Of a stretch of DNA of 64,000 nt, positions 34,624-46,042 are shown in pieces. Every line of letters begins with the position of its first letter. Position 1 is the stretch's first letter. Source of the stretch: Tetracladium setigerum (lineage: Eukaryota; Ascomycota; Leotiomycetes; Helotiales); the NCBI GenBank assembly GCA_031472005.1, contig PZJY01000005.1:2480001-2544000 (forward strand), in the 5' to 3' direction. Below the pieces are notes generated by a model. It was not told the DNA's origin. It worked only from the letters and a program-made list of their open reading frames with translations, and made no database searches. A program made the position numbers and the translations under genes.

Positions 34624-35093
34624 TGTTGAAGATCCTGTTTGAGCAGATTCTTTGGCAATGTTCAGAGAAGATGCCGAAAATTCGGCTTATTTGAATCTAT
34701 GAATGAATTAGATAATTCTACGCGTTTAAGCGAAAGCGTGCTGACTTGATTGGGCTGCACAACCACATGGCTCCTGATACTAAAGCGCTTATCGTTAGAC
34801 CGAGGTCTCCACTCAATTAGTGGGCCTCTGACAGCACATGCGAGGAACAAACGTACCTTACCTAGGGCATCATTATAAATTCTACATTTTACTAGAAAGT
34901 ATATTGGGGAAGTTTCTTTCATCTCAATTCAGTTTCGAATTCTCGCTTATCAGCGGGCATTGTGCGTGACTGCCTTCTTAGATACAATTTCAAGAACCCT
35001 TACAGTACAAGTACCACCTTATCGCCAACCTCTTCCCTCTCACCTCTTCTCCAGATTTACAACACCAATTCCTTCCAAATATTCTTAAACAGC
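34624..35093. other. Flank between tRNA-Arg and HIS2
   Basis: It holds the upstream side of the tRNA and the HIS2 promoter. The last 100 bases are CT-rich (leader-like). No TGACTCA-type general-control element is visible. Confidence 0.5.
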
Positions 35094-36054
35094 ATGGCTT
35101 TCTCTATGCATAGCCACTCCGGGCAATTTTGTCCTGGCCACGCCAAAGATCAGCTCGAAGAAGTCGTCCAAACCGCCATTTTGCGTGGCATGAAAACCTT
35201 CGCTCTAACAGAACACATGCCACGAAACTCCGAGAAAGATCTCTATCCCGAAGAAGTACAAACCCCCCATTCCTCTGCATGTGTACACGTTCCTAACAAA
35301 ACAAAAGGTAGCAGCAGGATGCACAACGGAACCCCAGCGCGCCATGCACGAAGAATACATCCTCGAAGCCATTCGTCTGCGTCAAGCATACAAAGACCAA
35401 ATCACGCTCTTAATCGGCTTCGAAGGTGAATGGATCCGTCCTTCCTATGGACCATTGATCCTCGAATTAGCCTCAAATCCCCACGTGGATTACTTCATCG
35501 GCTCGGTCCATCACGTGCACGAAGTTCCTATCGACTACGATGCCAAACTCTACAATGAAGCTCGCGCCATCGCTGGAGGCACCGATGAGAGATTGTTTGA
35601 AGATTATTTTGATTTACAATTGGAAATGTTGCAGTCTTTGAAACCGAAAGTGGTTGGGCATTTTGATCTCATTAGATTGTTAAGTGACGAACCTGATCGG
35701 GATTTGAGTCTGTGGAAGGGGGTGTGGGAGAGGGTGGTGAGGAACTTGCGCATTATTGTCGAGCAGGGAGGATTGATGGAGGTCAATACAAGTGCCTTGA
35801 GGAAGGGGCTCGGGGAGCCATATCCGAGGAAGAATATTTGTGTGGAATTTCTGAAAATGGGTGGGAAGCTCACCATGTCGGATGACAGCCACGGCATTGT
35901 GCAGGTGGGAACAAATTTTGAAAGAGCTATTCGATTCTTGGAGGATTTAGAAGTGGAGGAGGTTTTTAAATTAAAGGGAAAGGATGGATCAAGTGCACAA
36001 TGTGAGGCGAAGGGGGTATCAGTGAAAAGTATCAAGGAAAGTTTTAAACCATAG
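35094..36054 (+). CDS. HIS2: Histidinol-phosphatase, PHP family
   Basis: Two exons, 35094-35255 and 35308-36054, with a 52-nt intron (GTACAA donor, CCTAAC branch, AAAAG acceptor); 302 aa. It dephosphorylates histidinol phosphate in histidine synthesis. The metal-binding PHP residues are visible: H6-x-H8 (MHSHSGQF), E40-H41 (ALTEHMP), E93 in GFEGEW, H122/H123 in IGSVHHVHE, H in VVGHFDLIR and D-D-S-H in LTMSDDSHG. The joined exons read LYPEEVAAGCTTEPQRAMHEEY, as expected for fungal HIS2. Without splicing the protein would end in an unrelated frame. The start is chosen at MAFSMHSHSG, giving the short N-terminus typical of the family. An in-frame ATG 44 codons upstream is rejected. Confidence 0.93.
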
Positions 36055-39000
36055 ATAGACAGAGATATTTGATGGAAGCCGTCGGCTGCGCACCAAGTTC
36101 GATAGATTTTGTTGGAATTTAGTATAGAATTCAGCTTATTTCATGAGAGAATAGAAGACCCATCGACCCTTGCCATTTCACTAACCCAGAATCTCTACTG
36201 GACGTCGCAACAGGTCGCATATTAGCTGTACTGATTTAGCTGCTGAAACCTAAAGGTAAATATCGTTCAGTAGCTGGAACTGGTAGACGCTTTCAAAACC
36301 TTCAACATCAAGAAGCCGGGCTAGTGCAACATACTAAATGCAACAATTTTCTTTGATCTTCCATCCTCGAGTACTACTATACTGTACTAGGTGGGCTGCT
36401 AGAAACGCCCAGTTCAACGGCGTTTCACGACCCTCAATAGCTTGCTCTTTGCACAAGAGAGTTTTTGTAAACTTCCGCTAGTTCTTTTCGTCTATCTACA
36501 GGCTAATGCATGGGACGAATTTTAACTGTCCGTCGCATTTATGTTTAAGTCTGGATTTGCCATCCTTTTCACTACCCACAACTTTTGTCGCAAGTCGTAA
36601 ATTTCTTGTACCAGCCTACGAATTTGTTAAGGTCTATTAGCTGGACTGATACAGCGTAAAGAGGAAACTGCATGATGCAGCGATAATATTTAATAACAGT
36701 TAGTTGAACTAGTCTGGTGCTGGCCTGGACCGTCTGGTAAGATAAGAGAATTGTGACATGCACCAAAAGTTTATGATTTAATCTGGATAGCTATACTGAT
36801 AAAGAATAGGAATGGCGATGTGCTAGAACTTTTTGGGAAGATAAACCGAGAAATTTTGAGCAGCTGGATCGATGCATTGTCTTGAATATCTCACGAATGA
36901 TCACAGGCCAGAGGTTATTACCAGGGCTCCGAACGAGGCCCTGCATTGGGGTACCCATTTTCCCTGATATCCAGTCTCGAGGACAACATTACCTTCGTAA
37001 TTTGGGTAATTTCAGTATCTGCCCTTCGAAATTTCAAGCCCAGCAAGAAAATGTTGGTGCAAATATCTAGGCACTATACACGTCAATCCTCATCTCATCA
37101 ACATGGAACTAGACTGTTAACCGACTGCAGAAATACTCGGCTGCGTTGCATATCGCAATCAAATTATTCTACGCGGTTCAATGGACGTGTCAATTCGTTG
37201 GGTATGATCAGTTGCTGGTGAACATGTTTGTGCACCTTACTCTGCACATCTTCCCTGAGCACAATACGGCTAGCCCTTGGGTATGCTGTACATCACTTCG
37301 TCTCAAGTATAGTCAGCTGCTATCATATTGCCGACTCCAGGAGTTTGGGAGCTCTCGATTCCGAGTGGTGGTAATGAAGTGTTACTGGGGTATTTTAATT
37401 CGTGCTTCCCTCTCTGAAAATGAATGGAGTACCTGCCCACATGGGTTTTGAGACCTAGAGTCTATTTCGAGCATCAGTGACAACTTTCAGCTTACGACCA
37501 ATTATTCCACGATCTATTCATCCTATATTCTGAACTGGAGGGGTCTCTAGCCGAGCAGAAAATCGACAGGGGGAGACGGCGTGCAACAAAGTAGCAGAGT
37601 ATCGATCAAGCCCCTCACCTAAATATGCTAAGGAACAAGGAATAATCTAGAAAAGCAGCAGGGATAATGCGAAGTGCAAGGAAAAGCAGCTTCGAGTTCT
37701 TCTGGATATGCCCAGAAGAACGGTGTGGTGGGTGCCATGGCTGCTGATTGTTTTGACTATTGCAGTGCGTTGGCCGAACAGCAGGGGTTTTGCGAAATGC
37801 AACAAAGATACGACTTCGAGCTTTGCAGACCCTTGTGAGAAGCTGAATGACCTGGTGGGACTTTCCGGTGGCGTTTTTGGTGGCGCGTAGAGACGAGAGC
37901 TGTGCAGATCAAAGGACAGGGGGGGCTTGCAACTGGCAACAAAATCAAACCCAGAAGCGTTATTCGCACTAATAAGTAATGGTCTAAAGGTACGTAAAAG
38001 GACAGTTGATACGGTGCACAGTGCACTATAGCACATGGCAACTAAGCTTAGGTCCAATCGATCAACTTGACTGGGGTTGTGCGATTTGCAACGAAATGCA
38101 ATTCCGAGCTTTGGTTGCAGTGCTAGCCAGAACTTGAACAAGGAAAATGCTTCGATGAGAGCCGGACATTACGACAAGTTTAAAAACAATACTCAGCTAA
38201 CACGTGAACACGAGCTTGAACCGCAAGAATAACGTCTTTGAACCTTGAATTGGCCCTTGCAGTCAGGATTATGCTAACAGGTATGTACCAGCTCGCCGCC
38301 ACCTTCGGGCAGGGAGCAACACAATTCCCGAGAAGAAAAGAAGAAATAAATCTCGAATTATTGCCATAGCTTGAGATGGTCAATTCAGCTTTGTTCACCT
38401 TGTATAAAATGTGAACCTCCTGGTTGCACCAAATCGCTTGACTTGAGTATACGGAATGCCTAATCATTCATGGAAGACAAGTTGATAACTGGGAAATTCG
38501 TCGTCCTGGAAATCGGAACTTCAAAAAATTTACGAGTAGAAATGACGCCAACAGAAAGCCAAAGTCCAGTAACTTTCAATTGCCATGGTTTCCCGGAGTC
38601 CTGAGGTGGAGTCTTCACCAGGTAAACATGGCAGCTAAGCCTTGCACCAGGTTTTACCACAGTATCGGGAGCAGAACCATATAGCACCATTCAGATATTG
38701 AAACATGGACATGGATGATAGACGTGCAACAAAACGATAAAGTGCTATGTAAATTGGAGTAAGTCGTAGAGAGGTTCGACCCAAGGCAAGTCAGTGCGAA
38801 CTATCGCAGACCGCCATCGTTTTGAAACAATCAGACTACTTGACAATGAAAAAGCCATCCCCCCCAAAATAAACACGGGAACTCGTGGCTCGAGCTCCTT
38901 CAAACAACACAATTTGGAAGGAAAGGGAAACAATGCTTTGACTACTTTGGAGCCGGATGAGCCCTGCTTGGGAAAAGGTCTTGAGAGCTTTCCCAACCCG

Positions 39001-39294
39001 TTGGTTGGGAATCTCTGCATCCCGTAGGGGTATAGAGATGGATATTACGAATTAAAAAGACATTTAAGTATCCAAAGGGTTTGTGACGGAGATGAAAAAT
39101 GGAAACCATGTATTGAGAGAGTCGAAGAGGTGAAAGCAGGTGAACGAAGATGAAGTTTGGGTTTCGTGTCCACGCAGCTGGTCAGGTGAGGCTTGGCATT
39201 TGACTGGATTTTGAACGCGTCGAGGTCGAGCACTTTACGCGCTGTCTTCCTCGTTCTCAAAGAATAACAGCACAAAACCCTCACAATCGCCAAA
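36055..39294. other. 3.2-kb stretch without a recognisable gene, with degenerate repeats
   Basis: ORFs up to 164 aa exist on both strands but show no domain or splice-consistent extension. The longest (minus, 37647-38141) is partly made of the degenerate repeats at 37653-38120. It may be old decayed mobile or duplicated DNA. Confidence 0.45.
37653..38120 (+). repeat. Three dispersed copies of a degenerate ~48-bp repeat
   Basis: Copies lie at about 37653-37700, 37779-37827 and 38071-38120. All share the order G-rich start, TGCGA(A/T), TGCAA, then (T/C)TCGAG-(C/T)T. They are in the same orientation and differ at roughly a third of positions. No terminal repeats or target duplications were found. 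Confidence 0.5.
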
Positions 39295-40353
39295 ATGTCC
39301 CCTTCACTTACTGATGCAACGAGTGCGACCCCAGTACCAATTATCACAAAAGAAGCAGAGACTTCTGCAAACCCATCCCCACAAAACGCCATGAAGAGTT
39401 CCAGTACCTTGACCTGATCAAGGAAATTCTTGAAAATGGAGAACACCGACCAGATAGGTAAGAAGCTGAAGAATATGGCATCTGTTAAAATACGCTGACA
39501 TATGTACAGGACCGGAACCGGCACATACTCAATATTCGCCCCAACACCCCTTAAATTCGAATTGTCCTCTCCAACAGGAACCCCAATTTTACCCCTCCTC
39601 ACGACCAAACGCGTCTTCCTAAGAGCTGTAATTGCAGAACTCCTTTGGTTCATCTCGGGGTCTACCTCTTCTATTCCACTTTCAGAGGCTGGCATCAAGA
39701 TTTGGGACGGGAATGGATCCCGAGAATACCTCGATAAAAATGGTCTTTCCCACCGCGAAGTAGGGGACCTAGGACCAGTATACGGATTTCAATGGCGACA
39801 CTTTGGAGCAGAATATATCGATGCCAAAACAGACTATACAGGCAAGGGTGTAGACCAGCTGGCAGAGGTCATCCACAAATTGAAGAACAATCCTTTTGAT
39901 CGAAGGATAATCATCAGCGCATGGAACGTAAAGGACATCAAGCTTATGGCTTTACCACCTTGTCATATGTTCGCACAATTTTACGTGTCGTATCCTAAGA
40001 ATGAGGCAGGAGAGAAGCAGAAAGGTCGATTGAGTTGTCAGCTTTACCAGAGAAGTTGCGACATGGGACTTGGTGTTCCGTTCAATATTGCAAGCTACGC
40101 GCTGCTCGTTCACATGATAGCCCATGTCTGTGACTTGGTGCCTGGAACCTTTACTCATACAATGGGTGATGCGCATGTATATGCGGATCATGTCGATGCG
40201 TTGAAGGTCCAGTTGACAAGAGAACCCAGGGCGTTCCCTGAGTTGGAAATCGCTCGGGAGAAGGGTGGAAGTATCGATGACTGGAAGGTTGAGGACTTTA
40301 TAGTCAAGGGATACGAACCTCACAAGGGTATTGCGATGAAGATGTCTGTTTGA
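39295..40353 (+). CDS. CDC21: Thymidylate synthase (one apparent frameshift in exon 1)
   Basis: Exons 39295-39457 and 39510-40353, with a 52-nt intron; 335 aa if one base is restored. Exon 1 breaks at CCCC 39377-39380. One more C turns ANPSPQNAMKSSS-stop into ANPSPTKRHEEFQYLDLIKE, which leads in frame to HRPDR-TGTGTYSIFAP across the intron. The second exon contains the whole catalytic core: ELLWFISGSTSS, GPVYGFQWRHFG, RRIIISAWN, the nucleophile Cys about residue 206 in LPPCHMFAQFYV, LYQRSCDMGLGVPFNIASYA and HTMGDAHVY. It methylates dUMP to dTMP using methylene-tetrahydrofolate. The start is chosen by the first ATG in the frame that leads to HEEFQYLDLI. The shift is very probably a sequence error in an essential gene. 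Confidence 0.94.
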
Positions 40354-41318
40354 TTTTTTTTGGCTCATTTAAAGGTGGGAGAGGATATAAGGCATTGGGA
40401 TGAGGTTCGGCGTAATTGGGAATATATTTGACCTCCTTGTAACTAGCTTTTTTCTACATATTACTTAGATTTAGAACATGAGCCGATGAATAAGGAAAAG
40501 AAGCCGCAGATTCGTTCATTCTAACCTCAAGATTTCCAAGCCGATTCTTGGACAAATCGATGACCCTCAGTTGGCTTGAGATTTTTTCCAAACACAACAA
40601 CTCTGCGTGATGCCCAAACACAGCATCGACAATAACGTCATCTCACCATTTCCACAGATTTATCTGTACAATGAGATGTTCTCCAAAGCTTTTAGGTGAC
40701 CGCCCCTTTACAAAATGTGACTTCATCACATGTCCATTGTTCCTGATACTAGGTTATCAAGTGGATGGCGTCTGGGTCAACTTCCAACATGTTCTAATTT
40801 ACCAACCCTAAAGTTTCTTATTAGCCTTGTAAACTGCCTATATTCTTCCACGTTTATATTAATAAGAGAACAGCCTATTCACAATAACTTCAATGATTCC
40901 ATCTACACCAAACAAATACACTAGGTGACTCCATTATCATTAATAGTTATAGACTATATACAGGCTGCGAGCCAGAAAACTCCTTATCCTCGTACACATA
41001 AACTTTCGTTATTCGTTATGCAACTGTACATAGTAGCCTCATTACTATTTGCAATGTCAGCGGATACCTAGGGACGGGAAGAGAGAGCTCTAGTTGACGC
41101 ACTTACAGTTCATCTCTGTAAATATTCCTATCCTTCGTTACAAAATTCAGCCTCGCAGCTGGTTTGTCAATCACTTTCATGATTCTTGCGTACATGCCTC
41201 AACACTTGTGTCTTGACTTGACCTGCTGATCCCTGGGATGCAGCGGTATCAACTTACAAGACTGTCTGTGCCATCACAGACAACCTTTCGTTTGCAAGTT
41301 CTCTCTGGTGCCTCCCTT
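40354..41318. other. Convergent 3' flanks
   Basis: AT-rich, with no supported gene. Confidence 0.5.
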
Positions 41319-42452
41319 TCAGACAACATGCATGCTCATATGATCGACGGCATCCTTGATACTCTTCATCCACCTCACATTCCGGCAATAAGGACATTTA
41401 ATAGGCTGTTCGCTAACCGCGTTAACAACATTGCGTGTCGGCATTTGAGGCGTGACTACGCTCGGAGGAGCGTGTAGCTGATATGGATGCGGATTATCAT
41501 TTGGTGCTGGGTTCATTTCCGCATAAATATTCTGATGCACATCGTTTGTGTCGCTTCCCATTGCATCCATACTTTGTGGTCCACTCTGCGCTCTCATATC
41601 TTGCTGCTGTTGTTGATGCTGTTGCTGCTGCTGTTGTTGCTGTTGTTTTTGCTGCTGCTGCTGATTCTGATTACTAGGAAGTTGGACTTGTTCCATTCCA
41701 GCCTGTTGTCCCCCTTCAACACCTTCGGATCGCTTCTTCAATATTTCTGTCTTTGCCCTCCTACACTGCTGCAGGTGTACTTCCGCACCATACTCCCGCA
41801 TTAAGCAATCCCTAATATCAACAGGAGTAGTCTCCTTCGTGATCTCCATCAATCTCGGCAGAATTTCCATCAAAAATGGCAACCTCGAAGCGCTATTTCT
41901 CTGTACCTTCGGCAACACAGGAATCAATCCATTCTGCGCCTCGCCCTGCTGCACTATGCTCCCTCTGGGATTGATCGGTCCCAAAACCCTCGCGCCGCCA
42001 ACAATGTTCCCATCCTCATCCTGCCTGATCTCCAACGGCACCGACGAGGCATGATGCTGTGTTGGCACCATACCATTCATGCCCACCCCATTCCCACTGC
42101 CATTTCCCATCCCCATATTGACCATACCCATCCCTCCCATGCCGGCATTACTATCATTACTTTGCATCACCACACCTTGGCTCCCGCCTCCTCTCCAATC
42201 CATTCCATTCACACATGTATGCCTCTCCCTCAACACCGTCACGCGCGCCAACGGTTCCCTACCACTCTTCCTCTCCCAATTACACCGCACGACGAAATCG
42301 CAGTTCGCATCGCGTTTACAACCTACGCGCACGCGACCAGTGTCTGACTTCAAAATACGCGGTTCGAAATGCGACTCGATAGCCCAGGCATGCAGGGCTT
42401 CCTTGAAAGCTTTCAGGGTCGGGAATTCCTGGCGCAGCTGGAGAGGAGGCAT
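41319..42452 (-). CDS. MuDR/WRKY-GCM1-type DNA-binding protein with polyQ and a C2H2-like finger
   Basis: 377 aa with the start at 42452 (MPPLQLRQEF); the open frame continues to an ATG at 42725, but the extra 91 residues are low complexity. Residues 12-85 (TLKAFKEALHAWAIESHFEP ... VGCKRDANCDFVVRCNW ... RHTC) match the N-terminal DNA-binding module of MuDR-type transposases and related fungal factors. It has C45, C51, H78 and C80 in the C-C-HxC pattern of the WRKY-GCM1 fold. The middle is Gly/Met/Asn-rich, then a second module (res about 190-245, LPFLMEILPRLMEITKETTP...LQQCRRAKTEIL), then a glutamine tract (41610-41680). The end has C353-x2-C356-x14-H371-x3-H375, a zinc-finger pattern. There is no catalytic transposase core, so a domesticated regulator is more likely than a mobile element. 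Confidence 0.72.
   Translation of the reverse strand: MPPLQLRQEFPTLKAFKEALHAWAIESHFEPRILKSDTGRVRVGCKRDANCDFVVRCNWERKSGREPLARVTVLRERHTCVNGMDWRGGGSQGVVMQSNDSNAGMGGMGMVNMGMGNGSGNGVGMNGMVPTQHHASSVPLEIRQDEDGNIVGGARVLGPINPRGSIVQQGEAQNGLIPVLPKVQRNSASRLPFLMEILPRLMEITKETTPVDIRDCLMREYGAEVHLQQCRRAKTEILKKRSEGVEGGQQAGMEQVQLPSNQNQQQQQKQQQQQQQQQHQQQQQDMRAQSGPQSMDAMGSDTNDVHQNIYAEMNPAPNDNPHPYQLHAPPSVVTPQMPTRNVVNAVSEQPIKCPYCRNVRWMKSIKDAVDHMSMHVV
41608..41675 (-). repeat. CAG/CAA polyglutamine tract
   Basis: A glutamine-rich run in the MuDR-type protein, broken by Lys and His. It is visible on the plus strand as CTG/TTG repeats and is prone to length variation. Confidence 0.85.
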
Positions 42453-42929
42453 CGTGAACTTGAAAGCTCCAGCGAGGAGGGGGGAGGAGGGGCGTTCAGT
42501 ATGATTAGGTTCGATAGCGTAATTTCGTGTCAGTTCGGTTGGACTATTTGTGTCAACAAAGGACGAGGTTATGTTTTTTGGGGATGCCCTGGATGCGTTG
42601 TGGGACTGGAGGGTAGTTGGGAGGAGGGTCGGGTTAGAGAGAGTGGCAATTTTGTGATGGTTTCGGGTTACGCTGGGCTGACTTTTGCTTGTTTGGGGCA
42701 GCAGAAACGTGACAGGGATGAGCATGACTTGGGTTAGTCATTCTGCCCTTCCAGCTCTCGCTCAATTGGGTCGATTGTAAACAAACCAACTATTTGTGAA
42801 AATTGGGAGACAGATGGGATTCATACGAGAACTGTGACATATCGGAACATTTATACAATTGTAAAACTCCTATGATATTACAAATTACAGATTACTAGAA
42901 TAATGTGTTGCTTCTCCAAACTTCTCCCA
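42453..42929. other. Upstream region of the MuDR-type gene
   Basis: It includes the 273-bp N-terminal open extension (42453-42725), which I treat as leader, and the 3' end of the GPI-type gene. No other gene is seen. Confidence 0.4.
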
Positions 42930-43861
42930 TTACGAGAACAGCACAACCAAACTCGCCAACCCCACCAATTCGATTAGACCTACCCCTCCCATCAAGCTCC
43001 CAGCTGCATTCTCAGAAGCTGTCGTAGTATTCATTCCAGAGCCATATAAAGTTCCCGCAACCTCACTAATATTTCCCTTCTTCTCGTTCATAACTTCATA
43101 AGGAGCCGCAAATCTCACGCTAACTCCATTCAGCGTCTTATTGTCACATCCATCGAGAGTACCCTGACCATAGCGGGTGAATGAGAGGAACTATTTCTTG
43201 CCATTAGCATGTTTACTTTTTTATTTTTTTTTACAAATCTCGATAGAGGTATGGAGAGAAATGGCTTACGTAAAGTGTATAATTCACACCAGCTTTAGTT
43301 TCAAAGAATGTGGAGCTGTAGTCAAGTCGATTTGTGGTATCAATATTGTGCGAAAGATCAATCCATGGTTCGTTGTTTCCTTCATTACTGGTAGAATCGG
43401 TGACAATTCCCGATGATGCTGATGATGAGTTTTCCTCCGCCCAGGCTTGTTGGGCGAGTTTAAAAATGGCTTCTTCGTCCTCTGCTTTCCCAAATCAGCA
43501 TTATGCCTCTTCAAATTAACAGGGAATTGTTGTTAAAGATATCTTTTATGGAGCTGATTTTTAAATTGGAAGGGATCAAAGCGAAGAAAAGCACTGAAGT
43601 CTTACCTGCTGTGACAGAGATGTTCAGAGTACGGTGAATATCAATGTTGTAAACTCCACGAGGAACGGTACATGTGCTGTTCGTCCGAGGACAATTTATC
43701 GTTTCAAGTGGTGTGAGGTTTGCATTGGAGAATTGGGAAGAATCATCTTGACCCAAACCAAAGTGGGAAAGTGTTAAGCTGCGACAAGTTGATGCTGCTA
43801 TGAAGGGTGTAAAGGCGAGGAGGGAAGGGAGGAGGACGGCGACAAAATTTGCGGAATACAT
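42930..43861 (-). CDS. Secreted, probably GPI-anchored small protein (unknown family)
   Basis: Three exons: 43861-43606, 43481-43270 and 43190-42930. Introns are 124 nt and 79 nt; 242 aa, and all phases close. The N-terminus MYSANFVAVLLPSLLAFTPF is a clear signal peptide, with cleavage likely near FIAAS. The C-terminus has a small-residue region (TTTASENAAGSLMGG) followed by a hydrophobic tail (LIELVGLASLVVLFS), the pattern of a GPI-attachment signal. Four cysteines are visible (ASTCRSL, INCPRT, STCTVP, DGCDNK), together with several N-x-S/T sites. The middle exon reads AEDEEAIFKLAQQAWAEEN and IDLSHNIDTTNRLDYSSTFF. No enzyme motif; a cell-wall or surface protein is inferred. Divergent from the reductase at 45002, with an inverted repeat between them. 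Confidence 0.75.
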
Positions 43862-45001
43862 TATAATTAAGGAAATATCTTGAGATTATAAATTTGATTG
43901 AAGCTCAATTGTTTAGTTGCTTGACTGCTTGAAAAACCGAGTTTCCTTCGCAATCGATTTTATTTAAGTAGTGCCCCTGATGATCGAGCTTCTCTTTCCC
44001 GTATTGCATGCCGATCAAGATCGGCACATCTCCACGCGGAACGGGAAAGACATAATCTCAACTTGAAACTTCCGCCATGGAAAACAGCAATGCGCACCAT
44101 TGTTCACCAGCTCTTGGAATCTGTTTTGGCAGAAGATAACCATCACTTGATTGGAAAATCCACATTGTTTTGTCCTCGCTTAAGATTATAGGGAATGTGA
44201 GGCTCAAGATCTTCCAACCTAAACAAGCAACTGCGAAACCCGGCTCAAAGCAAAATCCCACTTTCGTTGACGAGACTGCTTCAGCCTCTGGTTTTGAGGT
44301 GCACCAAAAGGTTTATTGCAAAGCTACAAAACACAATATCACCACCGAGCTCACACAGTTGAGCAAATCATGTCGCGATTGGAAGTTCTGTGGAAATCGT
44401 CGTAGGTAAGCAATCGGACCTGATCGGGCCACGAGACGGGCGAATCGATGATGATCGATGAAAGTGGAAGATGATAGATTTTACATGCTGTTGAGCTGAC
44501 CAAATTGTCGTTGCATACCAAAAGTGAGGGGTCGAATTGGGGTAGACTCGGAGCATTCTTGGGGTTTGCATTCGGACAATACAGGGGCTGATAGGTGACA
44601 TCATCGGAGAACAGGGCGCTGGGTTGTCGCACGGCGTTTACTCTGTAATCAGGCTGCATCGGCTTCGGCGATATAGACATATCAGACGACGGCGTTAGGA
44701 ATATCATATGAGAGCAATGCAGTATCAAACACTGCACAAAGAAGAAAGTCGGGGTAAGAATGTGATGTTGTTGACCGAGTATGATAGTATAAGAGCAACA
44801 ATGTCTTCCACTATCGAAGGAAATCTAAATCATCAACTCAAACATTCTCATACAATCAACTCACCAATTGAATACCAAAAACCATCGACAATCAAGTCGA
44901 CATCTTCAATCGCATAGCTTTATAGCTTTATTTCCAAACAGCCAATCACCAAAGCGACCAGAACCAAACGAACATCACCCAATAACACAAACTCAAACGC
45001 A
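43862..45001. other. Divergent region holding a nested inverted repeat
   Basis: It holds the promoters of the GPI-type gene and the 45002 reductase. ORFs of 67-128 aa in it are not protein-like. The notable element is the nested inverted repeat at 43993-44050. Confidence 0.5.
43993..44050. promoter_or_regulatory. Nested inverted repeat, 10-bp outer arms around an 18-bp palindrome
   Basis: Outer arms TCTTTCCCGT (43993-44002) and ACGGGAAAGA (44041-44050) are perfect reverse complements. Between them lies TGCCGATCAAGATCGGCA (44009-44026), a perfect dyad containing CCG-N8-CGG. It sits about 130 bp upstream of the GPI-type gene. It could be a binding site for a Zn2Cys6 factor or form a hairpin in the 5' leader. 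Confidence 0.65.
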
Positions 45002-46042
45002 ATGGCACGATCTGACGAAACCATTCTTGTTACTGGTGCTACCGGCTTCGTGGCAGCACACATCATCAAAAGCTTCTTGAAGGCCGGATACAAAGTTCGC
45101 GGAACAATTCGATCGGACTCTGGAATTCCAAACATCCTAGCAGCCCAAGGAGACCTGGCGAAGAACTTGACCTTCGCTACTGTTAAAGATATTGCAGCTC
45201 CTCACTCATTCGACGATGCCGTTAAAGGTGTCTCCGGCATTATTGCGGTCGCTAGTCCTTTCGACATGTCGCCAAACAGTATAGAAGAAGATCTTCTAAA
45301 GCCATCTATCAACGGAGTCAAGAATCTTCTCCAGTCTGCCACTCTAGCTGGTCCACAACTTAAACGTGTTGTCTTGACGGCCTCCTTCGCCTCGAATCTG
45401 GATATGTCGGCAGGAACTCGTCCAGGATATGTCTACTCCGAAAAAGATTGGAACCCGGCGACTTACGAAGACGCCATAGCCTCGAACAATGGAGGATTCG
45501 CATACTGCGCAGCAAAGGGTTTGGCCGAGCGTGCAGGATGGGACTGGGTTGCAGAGAATAAACCTTCCTTCGAATTCACAAGTGTCAACCCACCTTGGGT
45601 CTTTGGACCTCAGCTCAATCCCATCAACGATCTTGATCACATGAACGAATCTTCGGAAAACATCTGGAGACTCATCAATGGTAGCCTAAAAGAGCTTCCA
45701 GCACATGACTTCCTCGGATTCGTTAACACAAGTGATATCGCTGAAGCACATGTTTTGGCCTATGAAAAGGAAGCGGCTGGCGGAGAGAGATTCATCGTGG
45801 GAGGACATTTCGATTACCAGTCTGCGGTCGATGCCATCTTGGAAGCTTACCCTGAATTGAAGGGCAGGGTTCCAGAAGGAAAGAAGGGTACTGGTTTGAT
45901 CGAGAATGTCTATCAACTAGATACATCAAAAGCTGAGCGGGTATTGGGCATCAAATTCACAAGTTTGAAGGATACGATGATTGAGACCGTGAAGGTCTTT
46001 TTGGAAGCGGAGAAGAGAACCGGATGGTCGGTGAAGGCATAG
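45002..46042 (+). CDS. NAD(P)-dependent ketoreductase, extended SDR (Gre2/dihydroflavonol reductase type)
   Basis: Intronless, 346 aa. The Rossmann glycine motif TGATGFVAAH (res 11-20) is followed by YKVRGTIRS (NADPH-type arginines), VLTASFAS around res 124-131 and the catalytic Y168-x3-K172 (YCAAKGLAERAGW). NPPWVFGPQLNP and GFVNTSDIAEAHVLAYE are typical of the Gre2/methylglyoxal reductase and DFR-like family. It reduces aldehydes or ketones with NADPH in the cytosol. The conserved Ser is at 128 or 131. The start MARSDETILV is the first in-frame ATG, preceded by a CA-rich leader. The substrate is not deducible. Confidence 0.92.
   Translation: MARSDETILVTGATGFVAAHIIKSFLKAGYKVRGTIRSDSGIPNILAAQGDLAKNLTFATVKDIAAPHSFDDAVKGVSGIIAVASPFDMSPNSIEEDLLKPSINGVKNLLQSATLAGPQLKRVVLTASFASNLDMSAGTRPGYVYSEKDWNPATYEDAIASNNGGFAYCAAKGLAERAGWDWVAENKPSFEFTSVNPPWVFGPQLNPINDLDHMNESSENIWRLINGSLKELPAHDFLGFVNTSDIAEAHVLAYEKEAAGGERFIVGGHFDYQSAVDAILEAYPELKGRVPEGKKGTGLIENVYQLDTSKAERVLGIKFTSLKDTMIETVKVFLEAEKRTGWSVKA

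Noticed and set aside
37647..38141. 164-aa minus-strand ORF
   Set aside because: Built partly on degenerate repeats, with no domain and no support on either side.
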